DNA from: UBA1858 sp039182865 | GTDB taxonomy: Bacteria; Pseudomonadota; Gammaproteobacteria; UBA4575 | DNA length: 64,000 bases | Direction of reading: 5' to 3' | Assembly: GCA_039182865.1 (NCBI GenBank) | Contig: JBCDBX010000001.1 | Location: 36,179-100,178 of the forward strand | Part shown: piece by piece, positions 45,448-53,946 of the stretch | How positions within the stretch are numbered: the stretch's first letter is position 1 | Layout: each line of letters starts with the position of its first letter | Position numbers and translations under genes: made by a program | The notes under the pieces: generated by a model | Told to the model about the DNA's origin: nothing | What the model saw: only the letters and a program-made list of their open reading frames with translations | Database searches by the model: none

Positions 45448-46329
45448 CTAAAGTTCGTATTTACTTACTACACTTGGATTATCCTGCCAATCTTTGTTCA
45501 GTTTCACCCAAAGTTCAAGGTGTGCTTTTACATCAAGTTGACGTTGTATAGCTTTACGTGCACGTATGCCTATTTTCTTTAGCATTTCACCTCGCTTGCC
45601 AATCAAAATAGACTTCTGGCTTTCTTTTTCTACCCAAATAACTGCTGAAATTTGCGTCGTTGTATTTTCCATTTGATATTTCTCTATTTCAACATGAGTA
45701 GCATATGGTAATTCTTTTTCTAAATATACAAATGCTGATTCTCTTATCAACTCTGACACAAGAAATCTCATATCCCGATCAGTTAAATATTCATCAGAAT
45801 AATAAAACTCAGACTCAGGAAGATAAGATTTACTCACCTTTATTAACTGTTCAACATTATCTTTTTTAACAGCCGATATAGGTACAACTTCTACAAATGG
45901 ATATTTTTCTGCTAGAGAAGGTAACATATCTAATAATTGATCTTTCTTTTCTAACTTATCTATTTTATTGACAACCAATATCACAGGACTAGCAACTTGT
46001 TTTAATTGCTTCTTAATATTTTCTTCTTCTTTTGTCCAATGATTACGATCAATTAACCAAAGAATCAAATGCACCCCATACAAAGCATTTAAAGCATTTT
46101 TATTCAGTACACGATTTAATAATTTTTTGCCGCCAAGATGGATGCCGGGTGTATCTACAAACACAAATTGAGTATCGTCTTCAGTTCTGACGCCTAATAT
46201 TCGATGACGCGTAGTTTGCGGTTTATAGCTCACTGAAGAGACTTTTTGGCCAAGCAGGTAATTAAAAAGGGTCGATTTTCCGGCATTAGGACGCCCAATG
46301 AGTGCAACATAACCACAACGAGTCTTCAT
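45448..46329 (-). CDS. era: GTPase Era
   Basis: A 293-residue protein with an N-terminal GTPase domain (G1 GRPNAGKSTLFN, G3 DTPGIH, G4 NKIDK) and a C-terminal KH domain containing GKRGEMLKKIGIRARKAI. Era binds the 3' end of 16S rRNA and acts in assembly of the small ribosomal subunit. It stands 4 nt after rnc, in the standard rnc-era-recO operon. Confidence 0.97.
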   Translation of the reverse strand: MKTRCGYVALIGRPNAGKSTLFNYLLGQKVSSVSYKPQTTRHRILGVRTEDDTQFVFVDTPGIHLGGKKLLNRVLNKNALNALYGVHLILWLIDRNHWTKEEENIKKQLKQVASPVILVVNKIDKLEKKDQLLDMLPSLAEKYPFVEVVPISAVKKDNVEQLIKVSKSYLPESEFYYSDEYLTDRDMRFLVSELIRESAFVYLEKELPYATHVEIEKYQMENTTTQISAVIWVEKESQKSILIGKRGEMLKKIGIRARKAIQRQLDVKAHLELWVKLNKDWQDNPSVVSKYEL

Positions 46330-46333
46330 AGGA

Positions 46334-46996
46334 TTATTGGGTTTGTAATAGCTGGATCATTTCATATGCAGCTATCTGTTCAGCTTTTTTCTTGCTTTTT
46401 TCCTCACCAAAAGTTTTTTTACTTAAAGATCTGATGAAACACTCGACCTTGAAATGCTTATCATTACCCTCCCCCCATTCATCCAACACCGAGTATGCAG
46501 GAACATTTATCTGCTGTGATTGCAAATACTCTTGTAATCGTGTTTTAGGATCCTTCAGCTCATCGGCTTGGGGCAATTGATCAAACTGCTTGATGTATAG
46601 TTCAGAAATAAATTGAGCCGTGTAATCGAAGCCTTTCAAAAGATAAATAGCACCGATAATGGCTTCTAGGCTGTCCGCTAAAATGGATGATCGATAATGG
46701 CCACCACTTCTTTTTTCACCGGAACCAAGCTTGAGAGAAGATCCAAGATCAGCATCTTTTGCTAATCTTGCTAAGGCTTTTTTACATACTAGGTGTGCAC
46801 GCAGACGGCTTAAATCTCCCTCATCATAGTTAGGGAATTTTTCAAATAACTTACTTGCAATTACAAACCCTAATACAGCATCACCCAAAAACTCTAAGCG
46901 CTCATTATTATCTTGTCCTGCACTACGATGAGTAAGCGCTGAATGAAATAACCTTGAGGAAGTTATCTCTTCGGGCAATGAAAATAAGCTACCCAC
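46334..46996 (-). CDS. rnc: Ribonuclease III
   Basis: A 220-residue protein with a GTG start. The catalytic signature NERLEFLGDAVLGFV is at residues 31-45 in the N-terminal RNase III domain, and a C-terminal dsRNA-binding domain (about residues 150-220) contains KSKKKAEQIAA. It cuts double-stranded RNA, including the rRNA precursor. It lies between a DUF4845 gene and era, in the lepB-DUF4845-rnc-era order common in gammaproteobacteria. Confidence 0.97.
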   Translation of the reverse strand: MGSLFSLPEEITSSRLFHSALTHRSAGQDNNERLEFLGDAVLGFVIASKLFEKFPNYDEGDLSRLRAHLVCKKALARLAKDADLGSSLKLGSGEKRSGGHYRSSILADSLEAIIGAIYLLKGFDYTAQFISELYIKQFDQLPQADELKDPKTRLQEYLQSQQINVPAYSVLDEWGEGNDKHFKVECFIRSLSKKTFGEEKSKKKAEQIAAYEMIQLLQTQ

Positions 46997-47008
46997 TTCT
47001 ACAATAAA

Positions 47009-47428
47009 TTATTTAAGCGAAGGAGGAACAACAGTTTTTGTATGTTCAAATTTCAATACCACGTCCACATTAGCAATCAGTGGAACGAGCTTTTGATATT
47101 TAATCCCCACTTGCACATCTGTTTTCTGCTTGTTGTAGATATAAACACTTTCTTTGGAACAAGGACAGCCGTTGTTGCTCATGCTCAAGTCACTTAAATC
47201 AATATAATTGATACCTAATCTGCGGCCCATCAAATCCTCAAACTGGGACTTATTAATTTCTCGAGACCCCATTTCTTGTGCTAGACCGTCAATTGAGGAC
47301 TTTATCGAATAGAACTGCATATATTCAGGTGCTAACTTAATTCCAATAAAAATTGTATAAGCAAATAAGCCAACTACAATTATCGTTATAAGAATTGATC
47401 TTCCTCTTTGACTATTACCAAGTTTCAT
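47009..47428 (-). CDS. DUF4845 membrane protein
   Basis: A 139-residue protein with one transmembrane segment (about residues 11-30, SILITIIVVGLFAYTIFIG) close to the N-terminus and a predicted extracytoplasmic domain, the DUF4845 layout. Its function is not known. It is a regular neighbour of lepB and rnc in gammaproteobacteria. It lies 14 nt after lepB and 12 nt before rnc, so it is in the same transcript. Two cysteines sit close together in the middle (NGCPCSKE). Confidence 0.8.
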   Translation of the reverse strand: MKLGNSQRGRSILITIIVVGLFAYTIFIGIKLAPEYMQFYSIKSSIDGLAQEMGSREINKSQFEDLMGRRLGINYIDLSDLSMSNNGCPCSKESVYIYNKQKTDVQVGIKYQKLVPLIANVDVVLKFEHTKTVVPPSLK

Positions 47429-47442
47429 ATCTAAATACCTCG

Positions 47443-48279
47443 CTAGTGGATTTTCTTTCCTATCCGTCTGAAGTCAAATTGATTTTCAGATATATCCCAA
47501 TTCATCCATATCATGAAAGCTTTTCCTACAAGATTTTCTTCGGGCACAGCCCCCCAAAATCGACTGTCATTACTATTGTCGCGATTGTCTCCCATCACAA
47601 AATACTGACCTTCTGGGACAACCCAGAAATTATCTACTGGATAACGCAGTTTGCTCACAAGTATCTCATGGTCTGTCATAAATAATTTTTCTAATTTACG
47701 CTCAGCGCCATTCATTTCTGCATCTCTACCCATACCTTTATACTTACCTAGATCAACCTGCATTATTTCTTGCTCATTGATATATAGCACTTTATTTCGA
47801 TATTCGATTCGATCTCCAGGCAATGCCACTACTCTTTTAATGTAATCTAAACTTGGGTTTTGAGGAAATCGAAAAACAATCACATCTCCTCTGTCTGGCA
47901 AACCATTCTCCCAAAATAAATTATGTAAAACGGGCATTCGCAGTCCATAAGCAAATTTATTCACCAAAATAAAATCACCATGGAGCAATGTAGGCATCAT
48001 AGAGCCAGAGGGAATACGAAATGGTTCAGCCACAAATGAACGCAAAATTAATACAATCAAAAGTACCGGAAAAAATGATTTGGAATAATCGATGTACCAT
48101 GGTTCTTTATACTCCCCTTTTCCATGCTCTCGACCATCCCCATCAGATCCAAACTTCGCCTCATAAACTTTATTCATCACTCGCTTACGACGTTTATCTG
48201 CAAATACTAATTTATCTAGAATCACAACGATTCCAGTTACAAATGTGCCAATCACTAAAATTAGCTCTAAATAATTCAT
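47443..48279 (-). CDS. lepB: Signal peptidase I
   Basis: A 278-residue inner-membrane protease. Two transmembrane segments lie at about residues 4-22 and 69-84. The catalytic Ser93 is in IPSGSMMPTL and the general-base Lys148 in YIKRVVALPGD; the GDNRDNSNDSR box follows. It removes Sec and Tat signal peptides, such as those of Skp, BamA and the TonB receptor here. lepA, its usual partner upstream, is not present. Confidence 0.97.
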   Translation of the reverse strand: MNYLELILVIGTFVTGIVVILDKLVFADKRRKRVMNKVYEAKFGSDGDGREHGKGEYKEPWYIDYSKSFFPVLLIVLILRSFVAEPFRIPSGSMMPTLLHGDFILVNKFAYGLRMPVLHNLFWENGLPDRGDVIVFRFPQNPSLDYIKRVVALPGDRIEYRNKVLYINEQEIMQVDLGKYKGMGRDAEMNGAERKLEKLFMTDHEILVSKLRYPVDNFWVVPEGQYFVMGDNRDNSNDSRFWGAVPEENLVGKAFMIWMNWDISENQFDFRRIGKKIH

Positions 48280-48546
48280 AATTTCTAGATCAGATAGATA
48301 GATTAGATAAAACGCCTAGAATACAGGGAGAAAAATAACCATGCATTAAATTAAAGCGCCGTTCGGTAAGATTTTGATTTCTCTTGTCATTAACTCATAA
48401 TTTTAAATTAAAAAGAGATGATTGTCGCAATACTAAATAAATAATGACTTATAAATATAGCTCTTACAGATAAAAGTCATTTTTCAACCGAATGCTGAGT
48501 GATTCGATTGGACACCATTGTATGAGGAAAGTGTTTATTGAAATCA
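48280..48546. other. Intergenic region between lepB and tRNA-Pro
   Basis: 267 nt without a credible gene. It must hold the lepB promoter (minus strand); I see no clean -35/-10 pair. Close to the tRNA, 48494-48519 contains an imperfect hairpin whose arms read CAATCGAAT and ATTCGGTTG on the minus strand, with an 8-nt loop and no T-run after it. It may mark the 3' end of the tRNA transcript. Confidence 0.35.
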
Positions 48547-48623
48547 TGGTCGGGGTGAGAGGATTTGAACCTCCGACCCCCGCAACCCCATTGCGGTGCG
48601 CTACCAGGCTGCGCTACACCCCG
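48547..48623 (-). tRNA. tRNA-Pro (anticodon GGG)
   Basis: 77 nt including an encoded CCA end. The 7-bp acceptor CGGGGTG/CACCCCG is perfect; the D-arm has TAGCGCAGCCTGGTAGCGCA, the anticodon stem CCGCA/TGCGG is perfect around loop ATGGGGT, giving anticodon GGG, and the T-arm contains GGTTCAAATCC. It lies 31 nt after the MerR-family gene with no promoter visible between, so it is probably co-transcribed with ihfA-merR, a conserved linkage. Confidence 0.97.
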
Positions 48624-48654
48624 GACATTATGATAGTTAACGGCTGTAATTCAA

Positions 48655-49026
48655 CTAACGATTTAAATATTGTAAGAGATCTTCTAATTCAGCACGCGTC
48701 TGTCGAATTACCTGCTGGAAATCATTAGCATTAGAACTGGTTTCATCTTCAGCAGAATTAGGTCCTGCTAGTTTTTGCCTTGCACCACCAATTGTGTAGC
48801 CTTGTTCGTAAAGCAAACTACGAATTTGACGAATTAATACGACATCATGGCGCTGGTAATAACGACGATTACCACGTCTCTTAACCGGTTTAAGTGTTGG
48901 AAATTCTTGTTCCCAGTAACGCAACACGTGAGGCTTTACATCACACAGCTCACTGACTTCACCTATTGTGAAATAGCGTTTACTTGGTATTACTGGCAAT
49001 TCACTATTATTGCTGGCTTCCAGCAT
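48655..49026 (-). CDS. MerR-family transcriptional regulator
   Basis: A 123-residue protein with an N-terminal winged-helix DNA-binding domain (YFTIGEVSELCDVKPHVLRYWEQEF, residues about 18-42, then RRGNRRYYQRHDVVLIRQI) and a C-terminal helix. There is no metal-binding or effector domain. This short MerR type is a regular neighbour of ihfA in gammaproteobacteria; its targets are not established. It overlaps the 3' end of ihfA by 20 nt. Confidence 0.88.
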   Translation of the reverse strand: MLEASNNSELPVIPSKRYFTIGEVSELCDVKPHVLRYWEQEFPTLKPVKRRGNRRYYQRHDVVLIRQIRSLLYEQGYTIGGARQKLAGPNSAEDETSSNANDFQQVIRQTRAELEDLLQYLNR

Positions 49027-49306
49027 ATTCTTCTACCCTTGATTTTAGTTTTTGTCCCGGTCGAAATGTTACGACGCGTCGGGCGGTTATGGGTATCTCT
49101 TCCCCAGTCTTTGGATTGCGTCCCGGTCGTTGATTTTTATCTCTTAAAATAAAGTTTCCAAAGCCAGATAACTTCACTTCTTCGCCTTCCTCTAAAGCAA
49201 GACGAACCTCCTCAAAAAATACTTCGACCAACTCCTTGGCTTCACGCTTATTAAGGCCAAGTTCCTCGAACAAATTCTCGGCCATATTTGCTTTTGTTAG
49301 TGCCAT
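49007..49306 (-). CDS. ihfA: Integration host factor subunit alpha
   Basis: A 99-residue HU/IHF-family protein. The conserved MALTKANMAENLFEELGL start, VKLSGFGNFILRDK and GRNPKTGEEIPITARRVVTF with the intercalating Pro are present. The ITARRVVTFRPGQKLK end distinguishes IHF-alpha from HU. With IhfB (62510-62821) it bends DNA by about 160 degrees at specific sites. It lies 2 nt after pheT, as in E. coli. Confidence 0.97.
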   Translation of the reverse strand: MALTKANMAENLFEELGLNKREAKELVEVFFEEVRLALEEGEEVKLSGFGNFILRDKNQRPGRNPKTGEEIPITARRVVTFRPGQKLKSRVEEYAGSQQ

Positions 49307-49308
49307 AT

Positions 49309-51696
49309 TTATGCGCTTCTCAACTGTGCCTCAAATTTATTACCTAGAAGAGAAATAATGTTTGTTATGATTTGTTCTACATTTTCATCTGTAAGAGTGC
49401 TGGAAAAGTCCTGTAAAATCAAGCCTAAAGAGATACTTTTTAGATCTTCAGGCACACCCTTGCCCTGATATAGGGAGAAAACCTCTATATCTTGTAATGC
49501 TTCTATTTGTAGGGCATAAATTTCATCCAAAATACTCTGCACTGACACATTTTTAGCAACTAGGATGGATAAATCTCGATGTACCTGAGGAAATTTCGAC
49601 CAACTTTTAAAAGCGACTTTTGGAGCAATTAACCAATCTAACGAAAAATCTAACTCAAACACCACTACTTCACGATTTGCAAGATCTAAACTTTTAGCGG
49701 TACTAGGGTGCAATACACCCAAAATACCTACGATTTCCTGATTAAATAATATTTCGGCACTTTTACCAGGATGCAGACCAAGTCTCTTGCTAGGACGAAA
49801 TGTGATTTGCTTCAGAACATCGCGTTCTTCGAGAAACTGCTCCAAATGACCTTTAACATCATAAAAGTCTACGGAGTTGACATCACGACCCCACTGTCGA
49901 GGATATAATTCTCCAACCGAGACACCAGCAATCACCTGAGTTTGCTCTAAGCCCGTCGATTTGACTAAATATTTTCGACCTATTTCAAATAGCTTGGCAC
50001 TTGATTGTTGGCGTTTTAGATTATAATTAGCCGCCATACATAAACCCGGCCATAAACTGGTACGCATATGCGACAAGCTAGTTGAAATGGGATTAGCTAA
50101 TTCTTTTGGTAGCTCGATTGCAAATAAAGCACAATGCTCTTTTTCAGTAAAACTAAATGTAACCGCTTCGTTATAACCAAGCGATATAAAGCTTTTCTGC
50201 ATTTCAAAGATAACATCAGACTTACTTGTTCTAGAGCCGATAGTTGAAGCGGTCTCTAAAGCTTGTGTTGGAAATTGATCATAACCACATAGACGGGCAA
50301 CTTCTTCAATTAGATCTTGTTCTATTTCAAGGTCAAATCGATAACTTGGTGGAGTAATTGTTAATTCTCTATCAGATATTTGATCAACAACACAGTCTAA
50401 GCTTTCAAACATCGAAATGACATTCTTCATTTCTATGTTAACACCCAATAAATTTTGTATAAGTTCAATTGGCAAGCTGATGGCTTTTCTTTTCGGCAGG
50501 CCATCTTCATTTACAACGTTAGTTATTGGTCCAATATCACCAACTGCAAACTCTTTAATTAAAGTCGTCGCTCGTTCCATTGCTTGAATAGCCAACTCCG
50601 GATCTACACCACGTTCAAACCGATGCGAAGATTCGGTATGCAACCCAAATTGACGCGCTTTGCCGGCTATGGCCAATAAATCAAAATAAGCACTTTCTAG
50701 AAATATGTTTTTTGTATCTAACTGGACGGCAGACTCATTGCCACCCATGATACCTGCTAAAGCAAGCACTTTATCCGCATCGGCTATTACTAAATGCTCA
50801 TTTGAGAGGGTTACTTCTTTTCCATCTAACAGCTCAAGCTTTTCTTCATTTTGCGCCATGCGCACGACAACCTTCTCGCTAACTTTATCGAGATCAAACG
50901 CATGCATCGGTTGACCTAATTCAAGCATGACGTAGTTACATATATCGACAATGATACTGATGGAGCGAATTCCGCTGCGACGTAAATATTCCTTCATCCA
51001 CACCGGTGTATTCGCATTAGCATTTACTCCAACAATCACTCGACCACAATAGTGTGGACAGGCACGATTCGCTTGCACTTCAACTGGAAAACTCTGATCA
51101 GTCTCAGGTGAATAAGAATTTAGCTCTGGCTTGTTGACAGGCACTTTGTATAACGCCGAAACTTCGCGCGCCACACCTTGCACACTTAAACAATCTGAAC
51201 GATTGGGCGTAAGATCAATATCATAGACAGCATCATTAAGTTTTAGCGCTACTGTTAAAGGCATTCCAAGCTCAAGCTTCTCATCTAATTCTAAAATGCC
51301 TTCGGCATCCTCATCCAAACCAAGCTCATTTGAAGAACATATCATTCCAAAGGATTGCACACCTCGCAGTTTCGTCGCAGCAATTTTTATCCCACCTGGA
51401 AGTTCAGCACCTTCAGTCGCTAGCGCAACGGTTAAACCAGGTCGTGCATTTTTTGCCCCACAGACAATTTGTCTCGTTTGACTATCACCGACATCTACCT
51501 GACAAACTTGTAATTTTTTTGCATCAGGATGAGGTGCTGTTGACTTAATTTTTGCCACGATGACGCCTGTTAAATCAGGCGCTGCAGGTTCGATACCATC
51601 TAATTCTAAACCTGCCATTGTGAGACGCTCACCTAATTCTTGTGTACTTACTTGAGGGTTCACCCATTCCCTTAACCAATTTTCGCTAATTTTCAT
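49309..51696 (-). CDS. pheT: Phenylalanine-tRNA ligase beta subunit
   Basis: A 795-residue protein, the family length. An N-terminal EMAP-like tRNA-binding domain (about residues 40-150, with PHPDAKKLQVCQVDVGD and QIVCGAKNARPG), the B3/B4 editing domain, the B5 domain, and a C-terminal FDX-ACB domain (SKFPQVHRDLSILV) follow in order. It forms the (alpha-beta)2 enzyme with PheS and edits mischarged Tyr-tRNA(Phe). It is 8 nt after pheS. Confidence 0.97.
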   Translation of the reverse strand: MKISENWLREWVNPQVSTQELGERLTMAGLELDGIEPAAPDLTGVIVAKIKSTAPHPDAKKLQVCQVDVGDSQTRQIVCGAKNARPGLTVALATEGAELPGGIKIAATKLRGVQSFGMICSSNELGLDEDAEGILELDEKLELGMPLTVALKLNDAVYDIDLTPNRSDCLSVQGVAREVSALYKVPVNKPELNSYSPETDQSFPVEVQANRACPHYCGRVIVGVNANANTPVWMKEYLRRSGIRSISIIVDICNYVMLELGQPMHAFDLDKVSEKVVVRMAQNEEKLELLDGKEVTLSNEHLVIADADKVLALAGIMGGNESAVQLDTKNIFLESAYFDLLAIAGKARQFGLHTESSHRFERGVDPELAIQAMERATTLIKEFAVGDIGPITNVVNEDGLPKRKAISLPIELIQNLLGVNIEMKNVISMFESLDCVVDQISDRELTITPPSYRFDLEIEQDLIEEVARLCGYDQFPTQALETASTIGSRTSKSDVIFEMQKSFISLGYNEAVTFSFTEKEHCALFAIELPKELANPISTSLSHMRTSLWPGLCMAANYNLKRQQSSAKLFEIGRKYLVKSTGLEQTQVIAGVSVGELYPRQWGRDVNSVDFYDVKGHLEQFLEERDVLKQITFRPSKRLGLHPGKSAEILFNQEIVGILGVLHPSTAKSLDLANREVVVFELDFSLDWLIAPKVAFKSWSKFPQVHRDLSILVAKNVSVQSILDEIYALQIEALQDIEVFSLYQGKGVPEDLKSISLGLILQDFSSTLTDENVEQIITNIISLLGNKFEAQLRSA

Positions 51697-51704
51697 AGTA
51701 GATC

Positions 51705-52706
51705 CTAAGCGACAAACTGACGTAAGAAGCGTAAATCATTTTCATAAAACATGCGCAAATCACGTACACCGTAATAAAGCATTGCTAAACGCTCAACGCC
51801 TAAGCCAAAAGCAAATCCATTATATGTTTTAGGATCAATTCCAACCTGCTTAAAGACATTAGGATGCACCATTCCACAACCCATAACTTCTAACCAATTA
51901 GAGTTTCCTTTATTATCCTTCCATTCAATATCAACTTCGGCAGAAGGTTCGGTAAATGGAAAATATGATGGACGGAAACGTATGCCTAATTGATCGTCTT
52001 CAAAAAACGCATGCAGAAACTCGATCACAAGCCCTTTAAGTTGAGCGAAGTTAACACCTTTATCAACTAACAAACCTTCCACCTGATGAAACATAGGGCT
52101 ATGCGTGACATCCGAGTCACAGCGATAAACACGTCCAGGCGCTATAATTCGAACTGGAGGTGTGGTGTTCTCCATAGTACGAATTTGTACTGATGATGTA
52201 TGCGTACGCAGTAGCAATCCATCATCAAAATAAAACGTGTCGTGCATTGCGCGCGCGGGATGATGGGGAGGAATATTTAAGGCCTCAAAATTATGAAAAT
52301 CATCTTCAATTTCAGGGCCATCTGCGACGGAGAATCCATGTCGCTGGAATAAATTTTCAATTCGTCTTAACGTGATAGTCACTGGATGTAATGTGCCAAC
52401 TGAATCTGTACGACCTGGCAATGTCACATCAATCGTTTCTGCTTTTAATTTTTCGTTTATTGCTAATTCTTCAAGAGCATTCGACTTCTCACTAAGTTTT
52501 GCTTGAATCTCTTGCTTAACTTCATTGATGCGTTGACCAGCAGCTGGTCTATCTTCTGAAGATAGCTTTCCCAGCATTTTTAACTGTTCTGTAACTAAGC
52601 CTTTTTTCCCTAAATAACGCACACGTAAATCATCAAGCGCTTTTAAGTCAGATGCGGAATCAACTTCAGTACATGCTTTTTGCAATAAATCGTCTAACTC
52701 GCTCAC
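51705..52706 (-). CDS. pheS: Phenylalanine-tRNA ligase alpha subunit
   Basis: A 333-residue class II synthetase subunit (E. coli 327). An N-terminal coiled coil (about residues 1-90) is followed by the catalytic domain with HPARAMHDTFYF (motif 1/2 region), RTHTSSVQIRTM, IRFRPSYFPFTEPSAEVDI and GFAFGLGVERLAMLYYG (motif 3). It activates phenylalanine and charges tRNA-Phe. A terminator-like hairpin separates it from rplT and could act as an attenuator; no Phe-rich leader peptide is visible. Confidence 0.97.
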   Translation of the reverse strand: MSELDDLLQKACTEVDSASDLKALDDLRVRYLGKKGLVTEQLKMLGKLSSEDRPAAGQRINEVKQEIQAKLSEKSNALEELAINEKLKAETIDVTLPGRTDSVGTLHPVTITLRRIENLFQRHGFSVADGPEIEDDFHNFEALNIPPHHPARAMHDTFYFDDGLLLRTHTSSVQIRTMENTTPPVRIIAPGRVYRCDSDVTHSPMFHQVEGLLVDKGVNFAQLKGLVIEFLHAFFEDDQLGIRFRPSYFPFTEPSAEVDIEWKDNKGNSNWLEVMGCGMVHPNVFKQVGIDPKTYNGFAFGLGVERLAMLYYGVRDLRMFYENDLRFLRQFVA

Positions 52707-52735
52707 ATTAAATTTCTTTTATTATTTTTTAGTAT

Positions 52736-52764
52736 AAAAAAAGGGAAAGATTATCGTCTTCCCC
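52736..52764 (-). terminator. Rho-independent terminator after rplT
   Basis: On the minus strand, GGGGAAGA-CGATAA-TCTTTCCC forms an 8-bp stem with one G-U pair, followed by seven Ts. The wobble pairs only in the minus-strand RNA, so it works for rplT transcription. It lies 30 nt before pheS, where it would limit or attenuate read-through into pheST. Confidence 0.85.
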
Positions 52765-52793
52765 TTCTATAAACAAATTTAAAAAGCGCTAGC

Positions 52794-53147
52794 TTACAGT
52801 TGGGCTTTAGCTCTCTCAGCTAACTGCCCAAATGCTGCTATATCATGTACCGCTAAATCTGCCAAAACTTTACGATCAACTTCTATAGAAGCTTTATTAA
52901 GACCATCAATCATTCGGCTATACGAGATACCAAACTGGCGCGCTGCGGCATTAATACGTGTAATCCATAGAGATCTAAACTGTCTTTTTCTTTGACGACG
53001 ATCGCGATAAGCATACTGGCCGGCTTTTGTGACGGCTTGCGTAGCAACACGGTAAACATTTTTACGCGCACCATAATAACCCTTAGCTTTAGCTAAAACT
53101 TTCTTGTGTCGTGCTCTTGCGGTTACACCGCGCTTAACTCTAGACAT
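52794..53147 (-). CDS. rplT: 50S ribosomal protein L20
   Basis: A 117-residue basic protein, identical in length to most L20 proteins. It starts MSRVKRGVTARARHKKVLAK, followed by GYYGARKNVYRVA, YRDRRQRKRQFRSLWI and INAAARQFGISYSRMI. L20 is an early-assembly protein of the large subunit and, in E. coli, represses rpmI-rplT through the mRNA leader. It lies 36 nt after rpmI. Confidence 0.98.
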   Translation of the reverse strand: MSRVKRGVTARARHKKVLAKAKGYYGARKNVYRVATQAVTKAGQYAYRDRRQRKRQFRSLWITRINAAARQFGISYSRMIDGLNKASIEVDRKVLADLAVHDIAAFGQLAERAKAQL

Positions 53148-53183
53148 TTTCTTACTTCCTAACTCTTAACCTAATAATATGCT

Positions 53184-53381
53184 TTATGCATAAGGAATCA
53201 TGCGTCGAACCATTGGTGTATCGACCGCATCAATAATATCTGGGCTACGTAAATGACGCTTACGCTTACTGCTTTTCTTTGTCAAAATATGCCTCAAATG
53301 AGATTGAGAACATTTGAACTTTCCAGTAGCTGTTTTTTTAAATCGCTTAGCTGCACCACGATTTGTTTTTAACTTAGGCAT
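53184..53381 (-). CDS. rpmI: 50S ribosomal protein L35
   Basis: A 65-residue basic protein with the L35 pattern MPKLKTNRGAAKRFKKT, then HILTKKSSKRKRHLR and a C-terminal VRRMIPYA. It sits 20 nt after infC and 36 nt before rplT in the universal infC-rpmI-rplT operon. Confidence 0.98.
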   Translation of the reverse strand: MPKLKTNRGAAKRFKKTATGKFKCSQSHLRHILTKKSSKRKRHLRSPDIIDAVDTPMVRRMIPYA

Positions 53382-53401
53382 AACCTTAATTCCAATAAAA
53401 A

Positions 53402-53926
53402 TTATTTTTTCTTCTTGGTGGGCCCCAACACCATCACAAGTTGTCGGCCTTCCATTTTTGGACGTTGTTCTACGTCTCCGTATTCTTCTAAATCTTCTTC
53501 AATTCTATCAAGCAATTGTGCGCCAAGTTCTGGATGCTGCATTTCTCGACCGCGATAGCGAATTGTAATTTTTGTTTTATCGCCGGCTTCCAGAAACTCA
53601 ATGAGCTTTTTAAGTTTTACCTGATAATCACCCTCTTCTGTACCAGGCCGGAATTTAATTTCTTTAACCTGTATTTGCTTTTGCTTTTTCTTTGCTTGAT
53701 GGGCTTTTTTATTCTGCTCAAACTTGTATTTGCCGTAGTCCATCACACGGCAAACTGGAGGTTTCGCATTAGGAGAAATTTCAACTAGATCAAGATCTGC
53801 TTCAATAGCAATTCTCAAAGCTTCATCAATTGCGACTACACCGACATTTTCACCCTCTGCATCAATTAATCGAACTTCTGAGTCGAAAATTTCATCATTC
53901 AGGCGAACGTCTTTACTTGCACTAAT
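53402..53926 (-). CDS. infC: Translation initiation factor IF-3 (AUU start)
   Basis: A 174-residue protein when read from the ATT at 53924-53926. The frame between this codon and the first conventional start (TTG 53818) is open and clearly coding: VRLNDEIFDSEVRLID, then LRIAIEADLDLVEISP. There is no in-frame ATG, GTG or TTG nearby, and an AGGAG Shine-Dalgarno (53934-53938) sits 7 nt before the ATT. E. coli infC also starts with AUU, and IF-3 discriminates against that codon, giving autoregulation. The C-terminal domain includes KEIKFRPGTEEGDYQVKL and PELGAQLLDRI. It lies 20 nt after thrS. Confidence 0.95.
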   Translation of the reverse strand: MSASKDVRLNDEIFDSEVRLIDAEGENVGVVAIDEALRIAIEADLDLVEISPNAKPPVCRVMDYGKYKFEQNKKAHQAKKKQKQIQVKEIKFRPGTEEGDYQVKLKKLIEFLEAGDKTKITIRYRGREMQHPELGAQLLDRIEEDLEEYGDVEQRPKMEGRQLVMVLGPTKKKK

Positions 53927-53933
53927 ATGCTAA

Positions 53934-53938
53934 CTCCT
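53934..53938 (-). promoter_or_regulatory. Shine-Dalgarno of infC defining the ATT start
   Basis: AGGAG on the minus strand, inside the 20-nt gap after the thrS stop. The spacing of 7 nt to ATT at 53926 is optimal. No other in-frame start codon has a ribosome-binding site at a usable distance. Confidence 0.85.
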
Positions 53939-53946
53939 ATGTGTTT

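Noticed and set aside
53402..53818. A 138-residue IF-3 that would be truncated at the N-terminus
   Set aside because: The missing domain is encoded in frame upstream from an ATT start, so the gene is complete.
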